Positions 26,630 to 35,244 are shown, numbered from the stretch's first letter. The stretch is DNA of 64,000 nt from Vandammella animalimorsus (GCF_002285265.1 NZ_NSJB01000012.1:1-64000), one strand, 5' to 3'. Translations and numbers: made by a program. Notes: generated by a model not told the origin, from the sequence alone.

Positions 26630-27859
26630 TCAGAACAGCACCCGCGCGCGGATCGTGCCCGGCACGCGGCGCAGCGGCTCCAGCACCTTGCTGGCGCCGC
26701 CCGGCTCGGTGTCGATCACCACGTAGCCGATGGCCTCGTCGGTCTGCAGGTACTGCGCCGCCACGTTCAGCTGGGCGTCGGAGAAGATCTGGTTGATGGC
26801 CGACATCACGCCCGGCACATTCTTGTGGATGTGCAGGATGCGGTCGCGCCCGGCGTGCGCGGGCAGCGCCGCCTCGGGGAAGTTCACCGAGGTGGTGGTG
26901 GTGCCGTTGTCCGAGTAGCGCACCAGCTTTTCCGCCACTTCCAGGCCGATGTTGGCCTGCGCCTCCATGGTCGAGCCGCCGATGTGCGGCGTGATGATGA
27001 CGTTGTCCATGCCGCGCAGCGGGGAGACGAACTCGTCCTGATTGGACTTGGGCTCAACCGGGAACACGTCGATGGCCGCGCCCAGCAGCTTCTTGCTCCT
27101 CAAGGCCTCGGCCAGCGGCTCGATCTCCACCACCGTGCCGCGCGAGGCGTTGATGAGGATGGCGCCATCCTTCATCGCCGCCAGCTCCTTGGCACCGATC
27201 ATCCACTTGGTCGAGGGCAGCTCGGGCACGTGCAGCGTCACCACGTCGCTGCGCTCGAGCAGCTCCTTGAGGCTGCCCACCTGCTGCGCATTGCCCAGCG
27301 GCAGCTTGGTGATGGCGTCGTAGAAGATCACGTGCATGCCCAGCGACTCGGCCAGCACCGACAGCTGCGAGCCGATGGAGCCATAGCCGACGATGCCCAG
27401 CGTCTTGCCGCGCGTCTCATACGAATGGGTGGCCGACTTGAGCCAGCCGCCACGGTGCGCCGCTGCGTTCTTCTGCGGCACGCCGCGCAGCAGCAGGATC
27501 AGCTCGCCCAGCACCAGCTCGGCCACCGAGCGCGTATTCGAATAGGGTGCGTTGAACACCGCCACCCCTTTTTGCCGCGCCGCCTGCAAGTCGATCTGGT
27601 TCGTGCCAATGCAAAACGCCCCCACGGCCACCAGCTTGTTGGCCGCAGCCAGCGCATCGGCCGTCAGCTGCGTGCGCGAGCGAATGCCCAGAAAGTGCAC
27701 GTCGGCGAGCTTCTCCTTGAGCTCATCGCCCTGCAGCGCGCTGGAGAGCGTCTCCACATTGTCGTAACCGGCCTGCCTGAGCACATCCACGGCCGAGGGG
27801 TGAATGCCCTCCAGCAACAAAAACTTGATCTTGCCCTTGTCCAGCGATGTCTTGCCCAT
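26630..27859 (-). CDS. serA: D-3-phosphoglycerate dehydrogenase
   Basis: First enzyme of serine synthesis, oxidising 3-phosphoglycerate with NAD. The 409-residue protein has the E. coli-type layout: catalytic domain, central NAD domain with GIVGYGSIGSQLSVLAESLGM, the catalytic INASRGT, VFPVEPK and TPHIGGSTMEAQ motifs, and a C-terminal ACT domain (about residues 335-409). The ACT domain normally senses serine for feedback inhibition. Length is nearly identical to the E. coli enzyme (410). The ATG at 27859 (MGKTSLDKGKIKFLLLEGIH) fits homologues. It is divergent from ugpB, with 287 bases of shared upstream region. Confidence 0.95.
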   Translation of the reverse strand: MGKTSLDKGKIKFLLLEGIHPSAVDVLRQAGYDNVETLSSALQGDELKEKLADVHFLGIRSRTQLTADALAAANKLVAVGAFCIGTNQIDLQAARQKGVAVFNAPYSNTRSVAELVLGELILLLRGVPQKNAAAHRGGWLKSATHSYETRGKTLGIVGYGSIGSQLSVLAESLGMHVIFYDAITKLPLGNAQQVGSLKELLERSDVVTLHVPELPSTKWMIGAKELAAMKDGAILINASRGTVVEIEPLAEALRSKKLLGAAIDVFPVEPKSNQDEFVSPLRGMDNVIITPHIGGSTMEAQANIGLEVAEKLVRYSDNGTTTTSVNFPEAALPAHAGRDRILHIHKNVPGVMSAINQIFSDAQLNVAAQYLQTDEAIGYVVIDTEPGGASKVLEPLRRVPGTIRARVLF

Positions 27860-28024
27860 GATTTGCCTACCCCAAACGCATCCAGCGCAAGCCTGAACAG
27901 GGCACCCTGCCCGCCTGCGCGAAAAGCGCGGATATTAGCACTAACCCTAGATACCACTGAGCAGCCAGCCCCACTGTCAAGCCCATTGCCGCCCTCGCGC
28001 CAGAGCTCCAACCTGGGGTAAACC

Positions 28025-28046
28025 TTGACACTTTTTTGTCACAAAA
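28025..28046 (+). promoter_or_regulatory. Candidate PhoB box or dyad operator upstream of ugpB
   Basis: Two adjacent 11-base units, TTGACACTTTT and TTGTCACAAAA, resemble the PhoB-box direct-repeat spacing. The first begins with a perfect -35 TTGACA. TACCAT at 28053-28058 could be the -10. The same bases also form an inverted repeat (TGACA/TGTCA), so another regulator is possible. E. coli ugp genes are PhoB-controlled, and control here is inference. Confidence 0.4.
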
Positions 28047-28146
28047 CTGCCTTACCATCGCCCCCGTTTTCAGAAGGCGCCCGCCGCAGATCTTGCGGCA
28101 GGCCCTTCGGTTTTCACCCGTTTCCCCCAATACGCAAGGAGTCCCA

Positions 28147-29451
28147 ATGAAACTGCGTCACTTCGCCCTCGCCGCCGCTGCCGCCCTGGCCGTTGGCAGC
28201 GCCCAGGCCCAGACCGAAATCCAATGGTGGCATTCGATGTCTGCCGCGCTGGGCGACTGGGTCAACGACCTGGCCAAGCAGTACAACGAAAGCCAGAGCG
28301 AGTACCGCATCGTGCCCACCTACAAGGGCAAGTACGACGAATCCATGACGGCCGCCATCGCCGCCTTCCGCGCCGGCAATGCGCCGCACATCCTGCAGGT
28401 CTTCGAGGTCGGCACCGCCACCATGATGGCCGCCAAGGGCGCCACCATGCCCGTGACCAAGGTGATGGAGGACGCCGGCCTGAAGTTCGACCAGGGCGCC
28501 TACATTTCCGCCGTCAGCGGCTACTACACCGCGCCCAACGGCCAGATGCTGAGCTTTCCCTTCAACAGCTCCACCACCGTCTTCTACTACAACAAGGACG
28601 CCTTCAAGGCCGCCGGCCTGGACCCGGAAAAAGCCCCCAAGACCTGGCCCGAGGTGTTCGAGGCGGCCAGCAAGCTCAAGGACAGCGGCCACAAGTGCGC
28701 GCTGACCACCAGCTGGATCAGCTGGACGCAGCTGGAGAGCTTCTCGCTGTGGCACAACACCTTGTTTGCCAGCGCCAACAACGGCTTTGACGGCAACGGC
28801 GCCCGCCTGCAGGTGAACTCGCCGCTGCACCTGCGCCACTTCGAAAACCTGGCCAAGGCCGCCAAGGACGGCAGCTTCGTCTACAAGGGCCGCGGCAACA
28901 CCGCCGATGCCACCTTCCCATCGGGCGAATGCGCCATGATCACCGGCTCCTCGGGCCTGTACGCACGCACGCGCAAAGAGGCGAAATTTGCCTACGGCAT
29001 CTCCACCCTGCCCTACTACCCCGACGTCGAGGGCGCACCGCAGAACACCGCCATCGGCGGCGCCAGCCTGTGGATCATGGGCGGCAAGAGCGAAAAGGAA
29101 TACAAGGGCGTGGCCGACTTCTTCCGCTTCCTCTCCAGCCCCGAAGTGCAGGCGGCCAGCCACCAGCGCACCGGCTACCTGCCCGTGACCACCGCCGCCT
29201 TCGAGCTGACGGAAAAGGCCGGCTTCTACGAGCAAAACCCCGGCACCGACGTGGCCGTGACGCAGATGATCCGCAAGACCACGGACAAGTCGCGCGGCAT
29301 CCGCCTGGGTAATTTCGTGCAGATCCGCACCATTGCCGATGAGGAAACCGAGCAGATCTGGGCCGGCAAGAAAACCCCCAAAGAGGCCCTGGAAGCCATC
29401 GTGCAGCGCGGCAACGAGCAACTCGAACGCTTCGAGCGCGCCAACCGCTGA
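28147..29451 (+). CDS. ugpB: sn-Glycerol-3-phosphate ABC transporter substrate-binding protein
   Basis: Periplasmic binding protein of 434 residues that captures glycerol-3-phosphate or its diesters for the UgpAEC permease. A clean signal peptide MKLRHFALAAAAALAVGSAQA is cleaved before QTEIQWWHSM, a motif typical of UgpB. Other family stretches are VPTYKGKYDESMTAAIAAFRAG, SFPFNSSTTVFYYNKD and FPSGECAMITGSSG. The ATG at 28147 has AAGGAG upstream. The unusual point is that no ugpA, ugpE, ugpC or ugpQ follows. A strong terminator comes 55 bases after the stop and the next genes are an ECF sigma system. The transporter membrane parts must be elsewhere or this is an orphan binding protein. Confidence 0.93.
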   Translation: MKLRHFALAAAAALAVGSAQAQTEIQWWHSMSAALGDWVNDLAKQYNESQSEYRIVPTYKGKYDESMTAAIAAFRAGNAPHILQVFEVGTATMMAAKGATMPVTKVMEDAGLKFDQGAYISAVSGYYTAPNGQMLSFPFNSSTTVFYYNKDAFKAAGLDPEKAPKTWPEVFEAASKLKDSGHKCALTTSWISWTQLESFSLWHNTLFASANNGFDGNGARLQVNSPLHLRHFENLAKAAKDGSFVYKGRGNTADATFPSGECAMITGSSGLYARTRKEAKFAYGISTLPYYPDVEGAPQNTAIGGASLWIMGGKSEKEYKGVADFFRFLSSPEVQAASHQRTGYLPVTTAAFELTEKAGFYEQNPGTDVAVTQMIRKTTDKSRGIRLGNFVQIRTIADEETEQIWAGKKTPKEALEAIVQRGNEQLERFERANR

Positions 29452-29505
29452 TCGCGCCAACCACCTTGATCGCTGATGAGCGCCGTGCAAGCGGCGCAGC
29501 CCTCC

Positions 29506-29534
29506 AAAGCCAGCGCCTGCGCTGGCTTTTTTTT
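29506..29534 (+). terminator. Terminator after ugpB
   Basis: A 10-bp perfect stem (AAAGCCAGCG / CGCTGGCTTT) with loop CCTG is followed by eight T residues in total, a textbook rho-independent terminator. Confidence 0.92.
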
Positions 29535-29575
29535 CTACCCCCAACCGCTGGCTGCGCCAGGCCATGCCAGGGGCT

Positions 29576-29600
29576 GAATAGAATAAGAACCACTCTCGAT
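29576..29600 (+). promoter_or_regulatory. Weak Fur-like/promoter element of signalling locus 1
   Basis: TAGAAT with the partly dyadic AATAAGAACCACTCTCGAT lies 24-48 bases before the sigma-factor gene. It has the A/T-C pattern of degenerate Fur boxes but several mismatches. Given only because iron control is expected for such genes. Confidence 0.25.
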
Positions 29601-29623
29601 ACCGTCCCGACCAGGCCCTGCCA

Positions 29624-30136
29624 ATGTCCCTCGCGCCCGCCTACCAGCAGCAAGTCCAAGCCCTGTACCTGCGCCATCACGGCTGGCTGCACGGCTGGCT
29701 GCGCCGCCGCCTGGGCGATGGCGACGCCGCCGCCGACCTGGCGCACGACACCTTCGTGCGCCTGCTGGGCCGCCCGCATGCGCTGCACGCGCTGCGCGAG
29801 CCGCGCGCCTATCTGGGCGCCATTGCCCACGGCTTGGCCGCCAGCCACCTGCGCCGCCGCGCGCTGGAAGCCGCCTGGCTGCAAACCCTGGCCGCCCTGC
29901 CCGAAGCGCACGCCCCCTCGCCCGAGCGGCGCGCCATCACGCTGCAAACCCTGCACCAGCTCGACGAGGCCCTGCACACCCTGCCCGCGCGCGTGCGCCA
30001 GGCCTTTCTGATGGCGCAGTTCGACGGCATGAAGCAGCGCGACATCGCCGCCGCCCTGGGCCTGTCCGTGCCCACCGTCAAAAAGTACATGCAGCGCGCC
30101 TGGCTGGCCTGCCTGCACCTCATGCCCGAGGACTGA
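29624..30136 (+). CDS. ECF sigma factor, FecI family (locus 1)
   Basis: A 170-residue extracytoplasmic-function sigma factor of the iron-starvation FecI group. Region 2 (about residues 10-80) contains GDGDAAADLAHDTFVRLLG, which recognises the -10 element. Region 4 (about 110-165) contains [41 protein letters not shown], the helix-turn-helix for the -35. It should direct RNA polymerase to the receptor gene at 32004 when the signal arrives. Start ATG at 29624. The fecR-type gene follows 11 bases later, so the two are cotranscribed. Confidence 0.92.
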   Translation: MSLAPAYQQQVQALYLRHHGWLHGWLRRRLGDGDAAADLAHDTFVRLLGRPHALHALREPRAYLGAIAHGLAASHLRRRALEAAWLQTLAALPEAHAPSPERRAITLQTLHQLDEALHTLPARVRQAFLMAQFDGMKQRDIAAALGLSVPTVKKYMQRAWLACLHLMPED

Positions 30137-30147
30137 GGCCGCGCCCC

Positions 30148-31224
30148 ATGGCCGAGCCGCTCAACCACCCTGCCAGCGCCCCCATCGCCGAGCCCATCGA
30201 CGAGCGCATCCTGGCCGAAGCCGCCGCCTGGCTGGCCCAGCTGCAAGACGGCCCCCTGCCCCCCGCCGAACAAGCCCGCCTGGCCGCCTGGCGCCAGCAA
30301 AGCCCGCAGCACCAGCGCGCCTGGCAGCGCGCCGAGCGCCTGCTGGACCAACTCAACGCCCTGCCCGCCCCGCTGGCCGGCCCCGCCCTGCACGCCAGCG
30401 CGCAAGCCAGCCGCCGCGCCAGCCTGGCCCGCATTGCCAATGTGGCCAAGGGCACGGCCCTGGCGCTGCTGATCGCCCCCGGCGCCTGGCTGCTGTGGCA
30501 GCGCCAGCCCTGGCAGCAGTGGCGCCACTGGATGGACGCCGACTACGCCGCCCTGCCCGGCCAGAACCTGGACTTGCAACTGGACGACGGCAGCCAGCTC
30601 AGCCTGCACGCCGGCAGCCAGCTCGACGTGCGCTACAGCCGCCGCCAGCGCCTGCTGCACCTGCGCCAAGGCGAGCTGTACGTGCACACCGCCGCCGACA
30701 GCGCCCAGCCGCCGCGCCCCTTCATCGTCAGCACCGCGCACGGGCGCATGCAGGCCCTGGGCACGCGCTTTGCCGTGCGGCGACTCGATGGCCGCGATGG
30801 CCGCAACAACGGCAGTGATGGCGGCAATGATGGCGGCAGCACCCTGCTCGCCGTTTACGAAGGCGCGGTGCGCATCGAACCGGCCAAGGCCCCGAGCGCC
30901 GCGCACCAAACCCTGCGCGCCGGCCAGCAGGCCCGCTTCACGCGCGATGCCATCGCCCCCGCCAGCGCCGCCCGCGAGGCCGACACCGCCTGGCGCCGGG
31001 GCCTGCTCATCGCCGACGCCATGCCCCTGCCCGACTGGGCCGCCGCCCTGGCCCGCCACAGTGGCCGCGCCATCCGCGTGCTGCCCGCCGCCCAGGCGCT
31101 GCGCATCTCCGGCACCTTCCCTTTGAACGACCCCGACCGCGCCCTGCGCATGCTCGCCGCCACCTTGCGCCTGCGCATCCGCCAGCGGGGCCAGGGCGAA
31201 GGCGCGGTGGTGGAGATTGGCTGA
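30148..31224 (+). CDS. FecR-family anti-sigma/regulator (locus 1)
   Basis: A 358-residue single-pass inner-membrane regulator. The N-terminal DUF4880-type cytoplasmic domain (AAAWLAQLQDGPLPPAEQARLAAWRQQSP, residues about 25-75) binds the sigma factor. A transmembrane helix (about 108-127, TALALLIAPGAWLLW) follows. Then comes the periplasmic FecR domain (about 140-280), with DGSQLSLHAGSQLDVRY and FIVSTAHGRMQALGTRFAV. The C-terminal part resembles the STN-contacting domain. An insert rich in Asp, Gly, Asn and Arg (about residues 212-230) is encoded by imperfect GATGGC-type repeats, probably a flexible loop. It should receive the receptor's signal and release or activate the sigma factor. Confidence 0.9.
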   Translation: MAEPLNHPASAPIAEPIDERILAEAAAWLAQLQDGPLPPAEQARLAAWRQQSPQHQRAWQRAERLLDQLNALPAPLAGPALHASAQASRRASLARIANVAKGTALALLIAPGAWLLWQRQPWQQWRHWMDADYAALPGQNLDLQLDDGSQLSLHAGSQLDVRYSRRQRLLHLRQGELYVHTAADSAQPPRPFIVSTAHGRMQALGTRFAVRRLDGRDGRNNGSDGGNDGGSTLLAVYEGAVRIEPAKAPSAAHQTLRAGQQARFTRDAIAPASAAREADTAWRRGLLIADAMPLPDWAAALARHSGRAIRVLPAAQALRISGTFPLNDPDRALRMLAATLRLRIRQRGQGEGAVVEIG

Positions 31225-31337
31225 GCGCCACCCCATCCACTTCACGAATCTCGCCCCGCGCCTGGCTTGCCGCCCTGCCGCAAAAGCCGTTACTTTCCCG
31301 GCAACCCACGACACCATCAATCCTCAGCAGATTGCCC

Positions 31338-31592
31338 ATGACCATCACTACCTTGTCCAGCCAAGCGCTGCGCCAAAACATCGCGCGCGCCAAGCAGGCC
31401 ACCCAGCGCGGTCCTGTGCTCATCACCGACCGTGGCCGGACCGCGCACGTGCTGCTCAGCTTCGAGGACTACCAGCGCCTGACCCGGCAACAGCGCAGCA
31501 TTGCCGATGCGCTGGCCATGCCCGGAGTGGAGGGCATCGCCTTCGAGCCTCCGCGCCTGCACCTGGGCGCAGAGCCCGCTGATCTTTCATGA
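31338..31592 (+). CDS. Phd/YefM-type antitoxin, toxin partner degenerate
   Basis: An 84-residue antitoxin of the Phd/YefM family. MTITTLSSQALRQNIARAKQ is the DNA-binding N-terminus, GPVLITDRGRTAHVLLSFEDYQRL is the signature strand-helix, and an acidic C-terminus follows. It ends in an ATGA overlap with the next frame, which begins like a VapC/FitB PIN toxin but is truncated. The gene lies between the anti-sigma and receptor genes of signalling locus 1, where no such gene is expected. The antitoxin itself shows no damage. The ATG at 31338 is preferred over a TTG two codons earlier. Confidence 0.88.
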   Translation: MTITTLSSQALRQNIARAKQATQRGPVLITDRGRTAHVLLSFEDYQRLTRQQRSIADALAMPGVEGIAFEPPRLHLGAEPADLS

Positions 31593-31678
31593 CGTTCTTG
31601 CAGTACACCTGCTTCCTTTCCGGGCTGCGCACAGCGCAGAGCGGCAAGTCCCACCGAAGCCTGTTCACGCCCCCAGGG
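31589..31678 (+). pseudogene. VapC/FitB-like PIN toxin, N-terminal remnant
   Basis: Overlapping the antitoxin stop (ATGA), the frame begins MTFLQYTCFLSGLRTAQSGK. PIN toxins in this position begin M-(F/Y)LLDTCVLSELRK-like, so about 28 residues are recognisable. The catalytic aspartate of LLDT is replaced (LQYT), and the acidic residue of SELR is lost (SGLR). After about 31678 no PIN similarity remains although the frame stays open. The toxin is therefore dead and truncated. The assignment rests on a short stretch plus the classical gene overlap. Confidence 0.6.
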
Positions 31679-32003
31679 CAAGCCTGCCAAGTGCGATATC
31701 AGGCGTACTACGCAAGCCCACCCGCTCAACCCGTGGGCGCCAGCGCCATAGGCGCAGCGCCCGGCAAACCGCCGTTTGATTTCGGCCCGCGCCTGCCTGC
31801 CAGCCCTGCGGGCCTGCCTTCAAAAAAAAAATTTCACCCCGCCCGTATCCCTTTTTCGCGCTCGTGCGGCATAGGGGATAGCCAGGCGTGTGGCCGCCCC
31901 GGCCCTGCATGTGCCCCATGTGCATGCAGGTGCGGGGGCGGCAGGGCGCGCCAGGCCACAGCCCGATTGACCCTCCCCCTGCCGCCACGAAAGGAGCGCC
32001 CTC
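31679..32003. other. Gap between PIN remnant and receptor of locus 1
   Basis: About 325 bases with no family-like coding sequence. Includes a poly-A stretch near 31822 and a GC-rich region before an AAAGGAG ribosome site of the receptor gene. It probably holds the sigma-factor-dependent promoter, but no confident -35/-10 could be read. Confidence 0.4.
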
Positions 32004-34532
32004 ATGGCCCGCCGCGCCATTTCCATCGCCGTCCCCACCGCCATCCCCGTCACCCTTGCCACCGGCCGCCCCCGCCGCCTCACGCCAGCCGCCATACAGA
32101 CACGGGCGCGGCCGCATGGCCTGCGCCCCAGCGCGCTGGCATTGGCCGCATTCGCCACCGCCAGCCTGGCCGCTGGCGGCGCGCTGCTGCCCGCCCGCAG
32201 CGCCCAGGCCCAAACCGCCGCCACCGCCACCCAGGCCACTGCCCCGGCCACGCGCCACTACCACCTGCCCGCCGGGCCGCTGGGCGCCTCGCTGGCGGCC
32301 TTTGCCGGGCAGGCCGGGCTGCTGCTGTCCTTCGACCCGGCGCTGACCCAGGGCCGCCAAGCCCCCGCCCTGCAAGGCCAGCACAGCCCGCAAAGCGGCC
32401 TGGCCGCGCTGCTGGCCGGCAGCGGCCTGCAAGCCGTGCAGCAGGCCGACGGCAGCTTCACGCTGCGCCGCGCCCCGGCCCCCGCGCGCGCCGCGGATGC
32501 CAGCGTGCAAACCCTGCCCGCCGTCACCGTGCAAGCCGCGCCCGAAACCGCCACCGGCCCCGTGCCGGGCTACGCCGCGCGCCGCAGCGCCACGGCCACC
32601 AAGACCGATACGCCGCTGTTGGAGACGCCGCAGTCCATCAGCGTGGTGGGCGCCGAGGAAATCGAAGACCGCGGCGCCAGCAACTTGATGGAAATCGGCC
32701 GTTATACGGCCGGCGTGCAGGTAGAGTCGTATGGCAATGGCGCGCATTACAACTGGATCAGCCTGCGCGGTTTCAATGCCAACGCTTCCACCTACGTCAA
32801 CGGCCTGCGCGCGCCTTCGTCGGGCTATGTCTCGCGGCTGACGAACCCGTTCGAGGTAGAGCGCTTCGAGGCGCTGCGCGGCCCCAGCTCGGCGCTGTAT
32901 GGCCTGGGCGATGCGGGCGGCGTCATCAACGTCATCACCAAGCAGGCCGGGCCAGAAGCTGAGCGGCAGGTGCAGGCCGAGCTGGGCAGCCACCGCAAGG
33001 CGCTGGGCGTGGACGTGGGCGGCGCGCTGGATGCGCAGCGCAGCCTGCACTGGCGCGTGGTGGCCGCGGCCAACCACAACCGGCATTTCTTCGCCATTCC
33101 CGGCCATGGTCGCCAGACTTACCGTAGCCATGTGCTGGCCCCTTCATTGAGCTGGACGCCCAATGCCGACACCACGCTGACGCTGCATGGCCGCTGGTTC
33201 CGCAAGCAGGGGGCGGATCAGGAAACGCAGTTTCTGGGCGCCGACCGCCAGTCGTCCAGCGGCTGGAGCAACAGCAACCCGAGCTTCAGCTTCGGCAATA
33301 CCCGGCAAGGCGAATGGGGCTACCAGTTCAGCCACCGCCTGCACGCTGGCTGGTCGATCCAGCAGCGCTTCGTGAGCGGCAGCCACCGTTTTCATGGCGG
33401 CTGGCTGTATGGCGAAGGCCCGGCCGACCCGCAAACGGGCGAGCTGGCGCAAACCGCCTATGAAAACGACAACCGCATGCGCCACACCGCGCTGGACACG
33501 CAGCTGCAAGGCCAGTGGCACAGCGGCCGCGTGCGCCACACGCTGGCGCTGGGGCTGGATGCGCATGCATCGCGCTTTGCCAGCGTCAACCGCGACGATC
33601 CGGCAGAAAGCCTGAACATCTTCCTGCCGCCAGAGGCGCAATACCGCCGCCCCGTGCCGCCGCCCACCACGGTCAATACCGATGAGCAAACGCGCCAGCG
33701 CCAGATTGGCCTGTACCTGCAAGACCAGATGCAGCACGGCCCCTGGCGGCTGACGCTGGGCGGGCGCTATGACCGCGTGCACACGCGCCTGGACAACCGG
33801 CTGGACGGCTCGCAAACGCGCGAGAAGGATGGTGCCTTCTCCGGCCGCGTGGCGCTGGGCCATGTCTGGCCCAGCGGCTGGGCGCCGTACCTGAGCTACG
33901 CCACCTCCTTCCTGCCCGAAAGCGGCGCCGATGCCCACGGCGCGCTGTTCAAGCCCACGCGCGGCCAGCAGTGGGAACTGGGCCTGAAATGGCAGCCCAG
34001 CGGGCGCGAGCTGCTGCTCACCGCCGCCGTGTTCGACCTGCGCAAGACCAACGTGCCCACCAATGATCCCGAGCACTACGGCCACCGGCGCCAGACCGGC
34101 GAAGTGCGCTCGCGCGGGCTGGAGCTGGAAGCCAAGGGCGCGCTCACCCGCCAGCTCAAGCTCACCGCCCAGCTCACCGTGCAGGACGTGAAGATTGCCC
34201 GCAGCGAGGACGGCGACCAGGGCAACCGGGTGGACAACGTGCCGCGCATGCTGGCCTCCGCCTGGCTGGACTACCGCCTTGCCGCCGCACCCGGCCTGAG
34301 CGCCGGCCTGGGGGTGCGCCACACCGGCAGCCGCTACGCCTACAGCGACAACCAGATCGCCATGCCCGCCCACACCCTGCTGGACGCCGCGCTGCGCTAC
34401 GAGCGCGGCCCCTGGCAGGCGGCGCTGAACGTCAGCAACCTGAGCAACAAGCGCTATGCATCGAGCTACGGCTGGGGCTACTACCCCGGCCTGCCGCGCA
34501 CGGTGACGGCCAGCCTGAAGTACCGCTTCTGA
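32004..34532 (+). CDS. TonB-dependent siderophore receptor with STN signalling domain (locus 1)
   Basis: An 842-residue outer-membrane transducer. A long N-terminal lead with a twin-basic stretch ends in the signal-peptide core LALAAFATASLAAGGALLPARSAQAQ. An STN (secretin/TonB short N-terminal) domain, residues about 85-150 (YHLPAGPLGASLAAFAGQAGLLLS), contacts the anti-sigma protein. The TonB box/plug region follows (VTVQAAPETAT, ETPQSISVVGAEEI, RFEALRGPSSALYGLGDAGGVINV). The barrel ends in VTASLKYRF. Plug and barrel match ferric siderophore receptors of the FpvA/FhuE type. With the FecI/FecR pair upstream it forms a cell-surface-signalling system. Residues around 180-200 are almost identical to the second receptor at 54232. 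Confidence 0.92.
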   Translation: MARRAISIAVPTAIPVTLATGRPRRLTPAAIQTRARPHGLRPSALALAAFATASLAAGGALLPARSAQAQTAATATQATAPATRHYHLPAGPLGASLAAFAGQAGLLLSFDPALTQGRQAPALQGQHSPQSGLAALLAGSGLQAVQQADGSFTLRRAPAPARAADASVQTLPAVTVQAAPETATGPVPGYAARRSATATKTDTPLLETPQSISVVGAEEIEDRGASNLMEIGRYTAGVQVESYGNGAHYNWISLRGFNANASTYVNGLRAPSSGYVSRLTNPFEVERFEALRGPSSALYGLGDAGGVINVITKQAGPEAERQVQAELGSHRKALGVDVGGALDAQRSLHWRVVAAANHNRHFFAIPGHGRQTYRSHVLAPSLSWTPNADTTLTLHGRWFRKQGADQETQFLGADRQSSSGWSNSNPSFSFGNTRQGEWGYQFSHRLHAGWSIQQRFVSGSHRFHGGWLYGEGPADPQTGELAQTAYENDNRMRHTALDTQLQGQWHSGRVRHTLALGLDAHASRFASVNRDDPAESLNIFLPPEAQYRRPVPPPTTVNTDEQTRQRQIGLYLQDQMQHGPWRLTLGGRYDRVHTRLDNRLDGSQTREKDGAFSGRVALGHVWPSGWAPYLSYATSFLPESGADAHGALFKPTRGQQWELGLKWQPSGRELLLTAAVFDLRKTNVPTNDPEHYGHRRQTGEVRSRGLELEAKGALTRQLKLTAQLTVQDVKIARSEDGDQGNRVDNVPRMLASAWLDYRLAAAPGLSAGLGVRHTGSRYAYSDNQIAMPAHTLLDAALRYERGPWQAALNVSNLSNKRYASSYGWGYYPGLPRTVTASLKYRF
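32538..32605 (+). repeat. 68-bp block shared with the second receptor gene (54655-54722)
   Basis: The two receptor genes share this 68-base block with only two differences, coding for the TonB-box-to-plug junction (APETATGP, GYAARRSATATKT). Flanking sequence is much less alike. It suggests recent gene conversion, domain swapping or strong constraint. Confidence 0.85.
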
Positions 34533-34578
34533 CGTGCCGCTTCTGGCTTCTGTTGTGACAACGCAGCCCGGCAGCTGC

Positions 34579-34677
34579 AACTGCCTGGCCGCCAAGACCT
34601 ACGTCGCCCATTGCACCTACGGCTGCCTCTACAGCGAGCCGCGCACCGCGACGGCCAGCGTGACCTGGCGCTGGTGA
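34579..34677 (+). pseudogene. C-terminal fragment of another TonB-dependent receptor
   Basis: One frame reads NCLAAKTYVAHCTYGCLYSE then PRTATASVTWRW and a TGA stop. This is the last segment of FhuE/FpvA-type siderophore receptors: an NL-KTYVA strand, a paired cysteine loop, EPR, and a final aromatic strand ending in W. No upstream part of such a receptor exists here; the intact receptor ends at 34532 with its own different C-terminus. The fragment is therefore the leftover of a deleted second receptor gene. The similarity is short but covers the characteristic C-terminal signature. Confidence 0.65.
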
Positions 34678-34888
34678 GCGCCCGCCGGGCCTGGCGGCCC
34701 GGCTGCGCTTGCACCGCACGCTCGCACCGAGGAAAACCTTGTGCCGCTGCCAGCGCCTGTGCAAGGGTGCTGGCTTGGCCAGAGTGGTGGTGTGGCAGCC
34801 GCCACGGCTTGTTTGCCGCCGCAGCTTGCGGCAAACCGCCCCACGCCCAGACAAAAAAGCCGGGCATGGCGCAGGCTCCGCCAATGAA

Positions 34889-34920
34889 AAACCCCTTGCA
34901 GCTTGCGCTGCAAGGGGTTT
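34889..34920 (-). terminator. Terminator of the tRNA-Ala-Glu-Asp operon
   Basis: AAACCCCTTGCAGC (34889-34902) pairs with GCTGCAAGGGGTTT (34907-34920), a 14-bp stem. In the minus direction it is followed by further T residues. It lies just after tRNA-Asp. Confidence 0.88.
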
Positions 34921-34925
34921 GGTCT

Positions 34926-35002
34926 TGGCGGAGCGGACGGGGCTCGAACCCGCGACCCCCGGCGTGACAGGCCGGTATTCTAACCAACTGAACTACCGCT
35001 CC
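34926..35002 (-). tRNA. tRNA-Asp (GTC)
   Basis: Minus-strand cloverleaf beginning GGAGCGGTAGTTCAGTTGG with acceptor stem GGAGCGG/CCGCTCC, anticodon loop CCTGTCACG (anticodon GTC), T-arm GGTTCGAGCCC, and encoded CCA. It is the last of three clustered tRNA genes. Confidence 0.97.
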
Positions 35003-35054
35003 TGGTAGCGGAGCGTTCGCCGGCTTTGATGCAACCGGCCAAGTGCTCTGGACT

Positions 35055-35130
35055 TGGCGACCCTACGGGGATTCGAACCCCGGTACCCACCGTGAAAGGG
35101 TGGTGTCCTAGGCCTCTAGACGATAGGGTC
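35055..35130 (-). tRNA. tRNA-Glu (TTC)
   Basis: Minus-strand cloverleaf starting GACCCTATCGTCTAGAGG with anticodon loop CCTTTCACG (anticodon TTC), T-arm GGTTCGAATCC, and encoded CCA. It lies downstream of gltX, the gene for its charging enzyme, on the same strand. Confidence 0.97.
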
Positions 35131-35168
35131 GTAGCCTTTGGACTTCAGGCCCTGCGGGCCTGGTGTTT

Positions 35169-35244
<76 letters not shown>

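Noticed and set aside
31679-32003. Possible insertion-sequence remnant before the locus 1 receptor
   Set aside because: No transposase motif, no inverted repeats and no target duplication could be identified.
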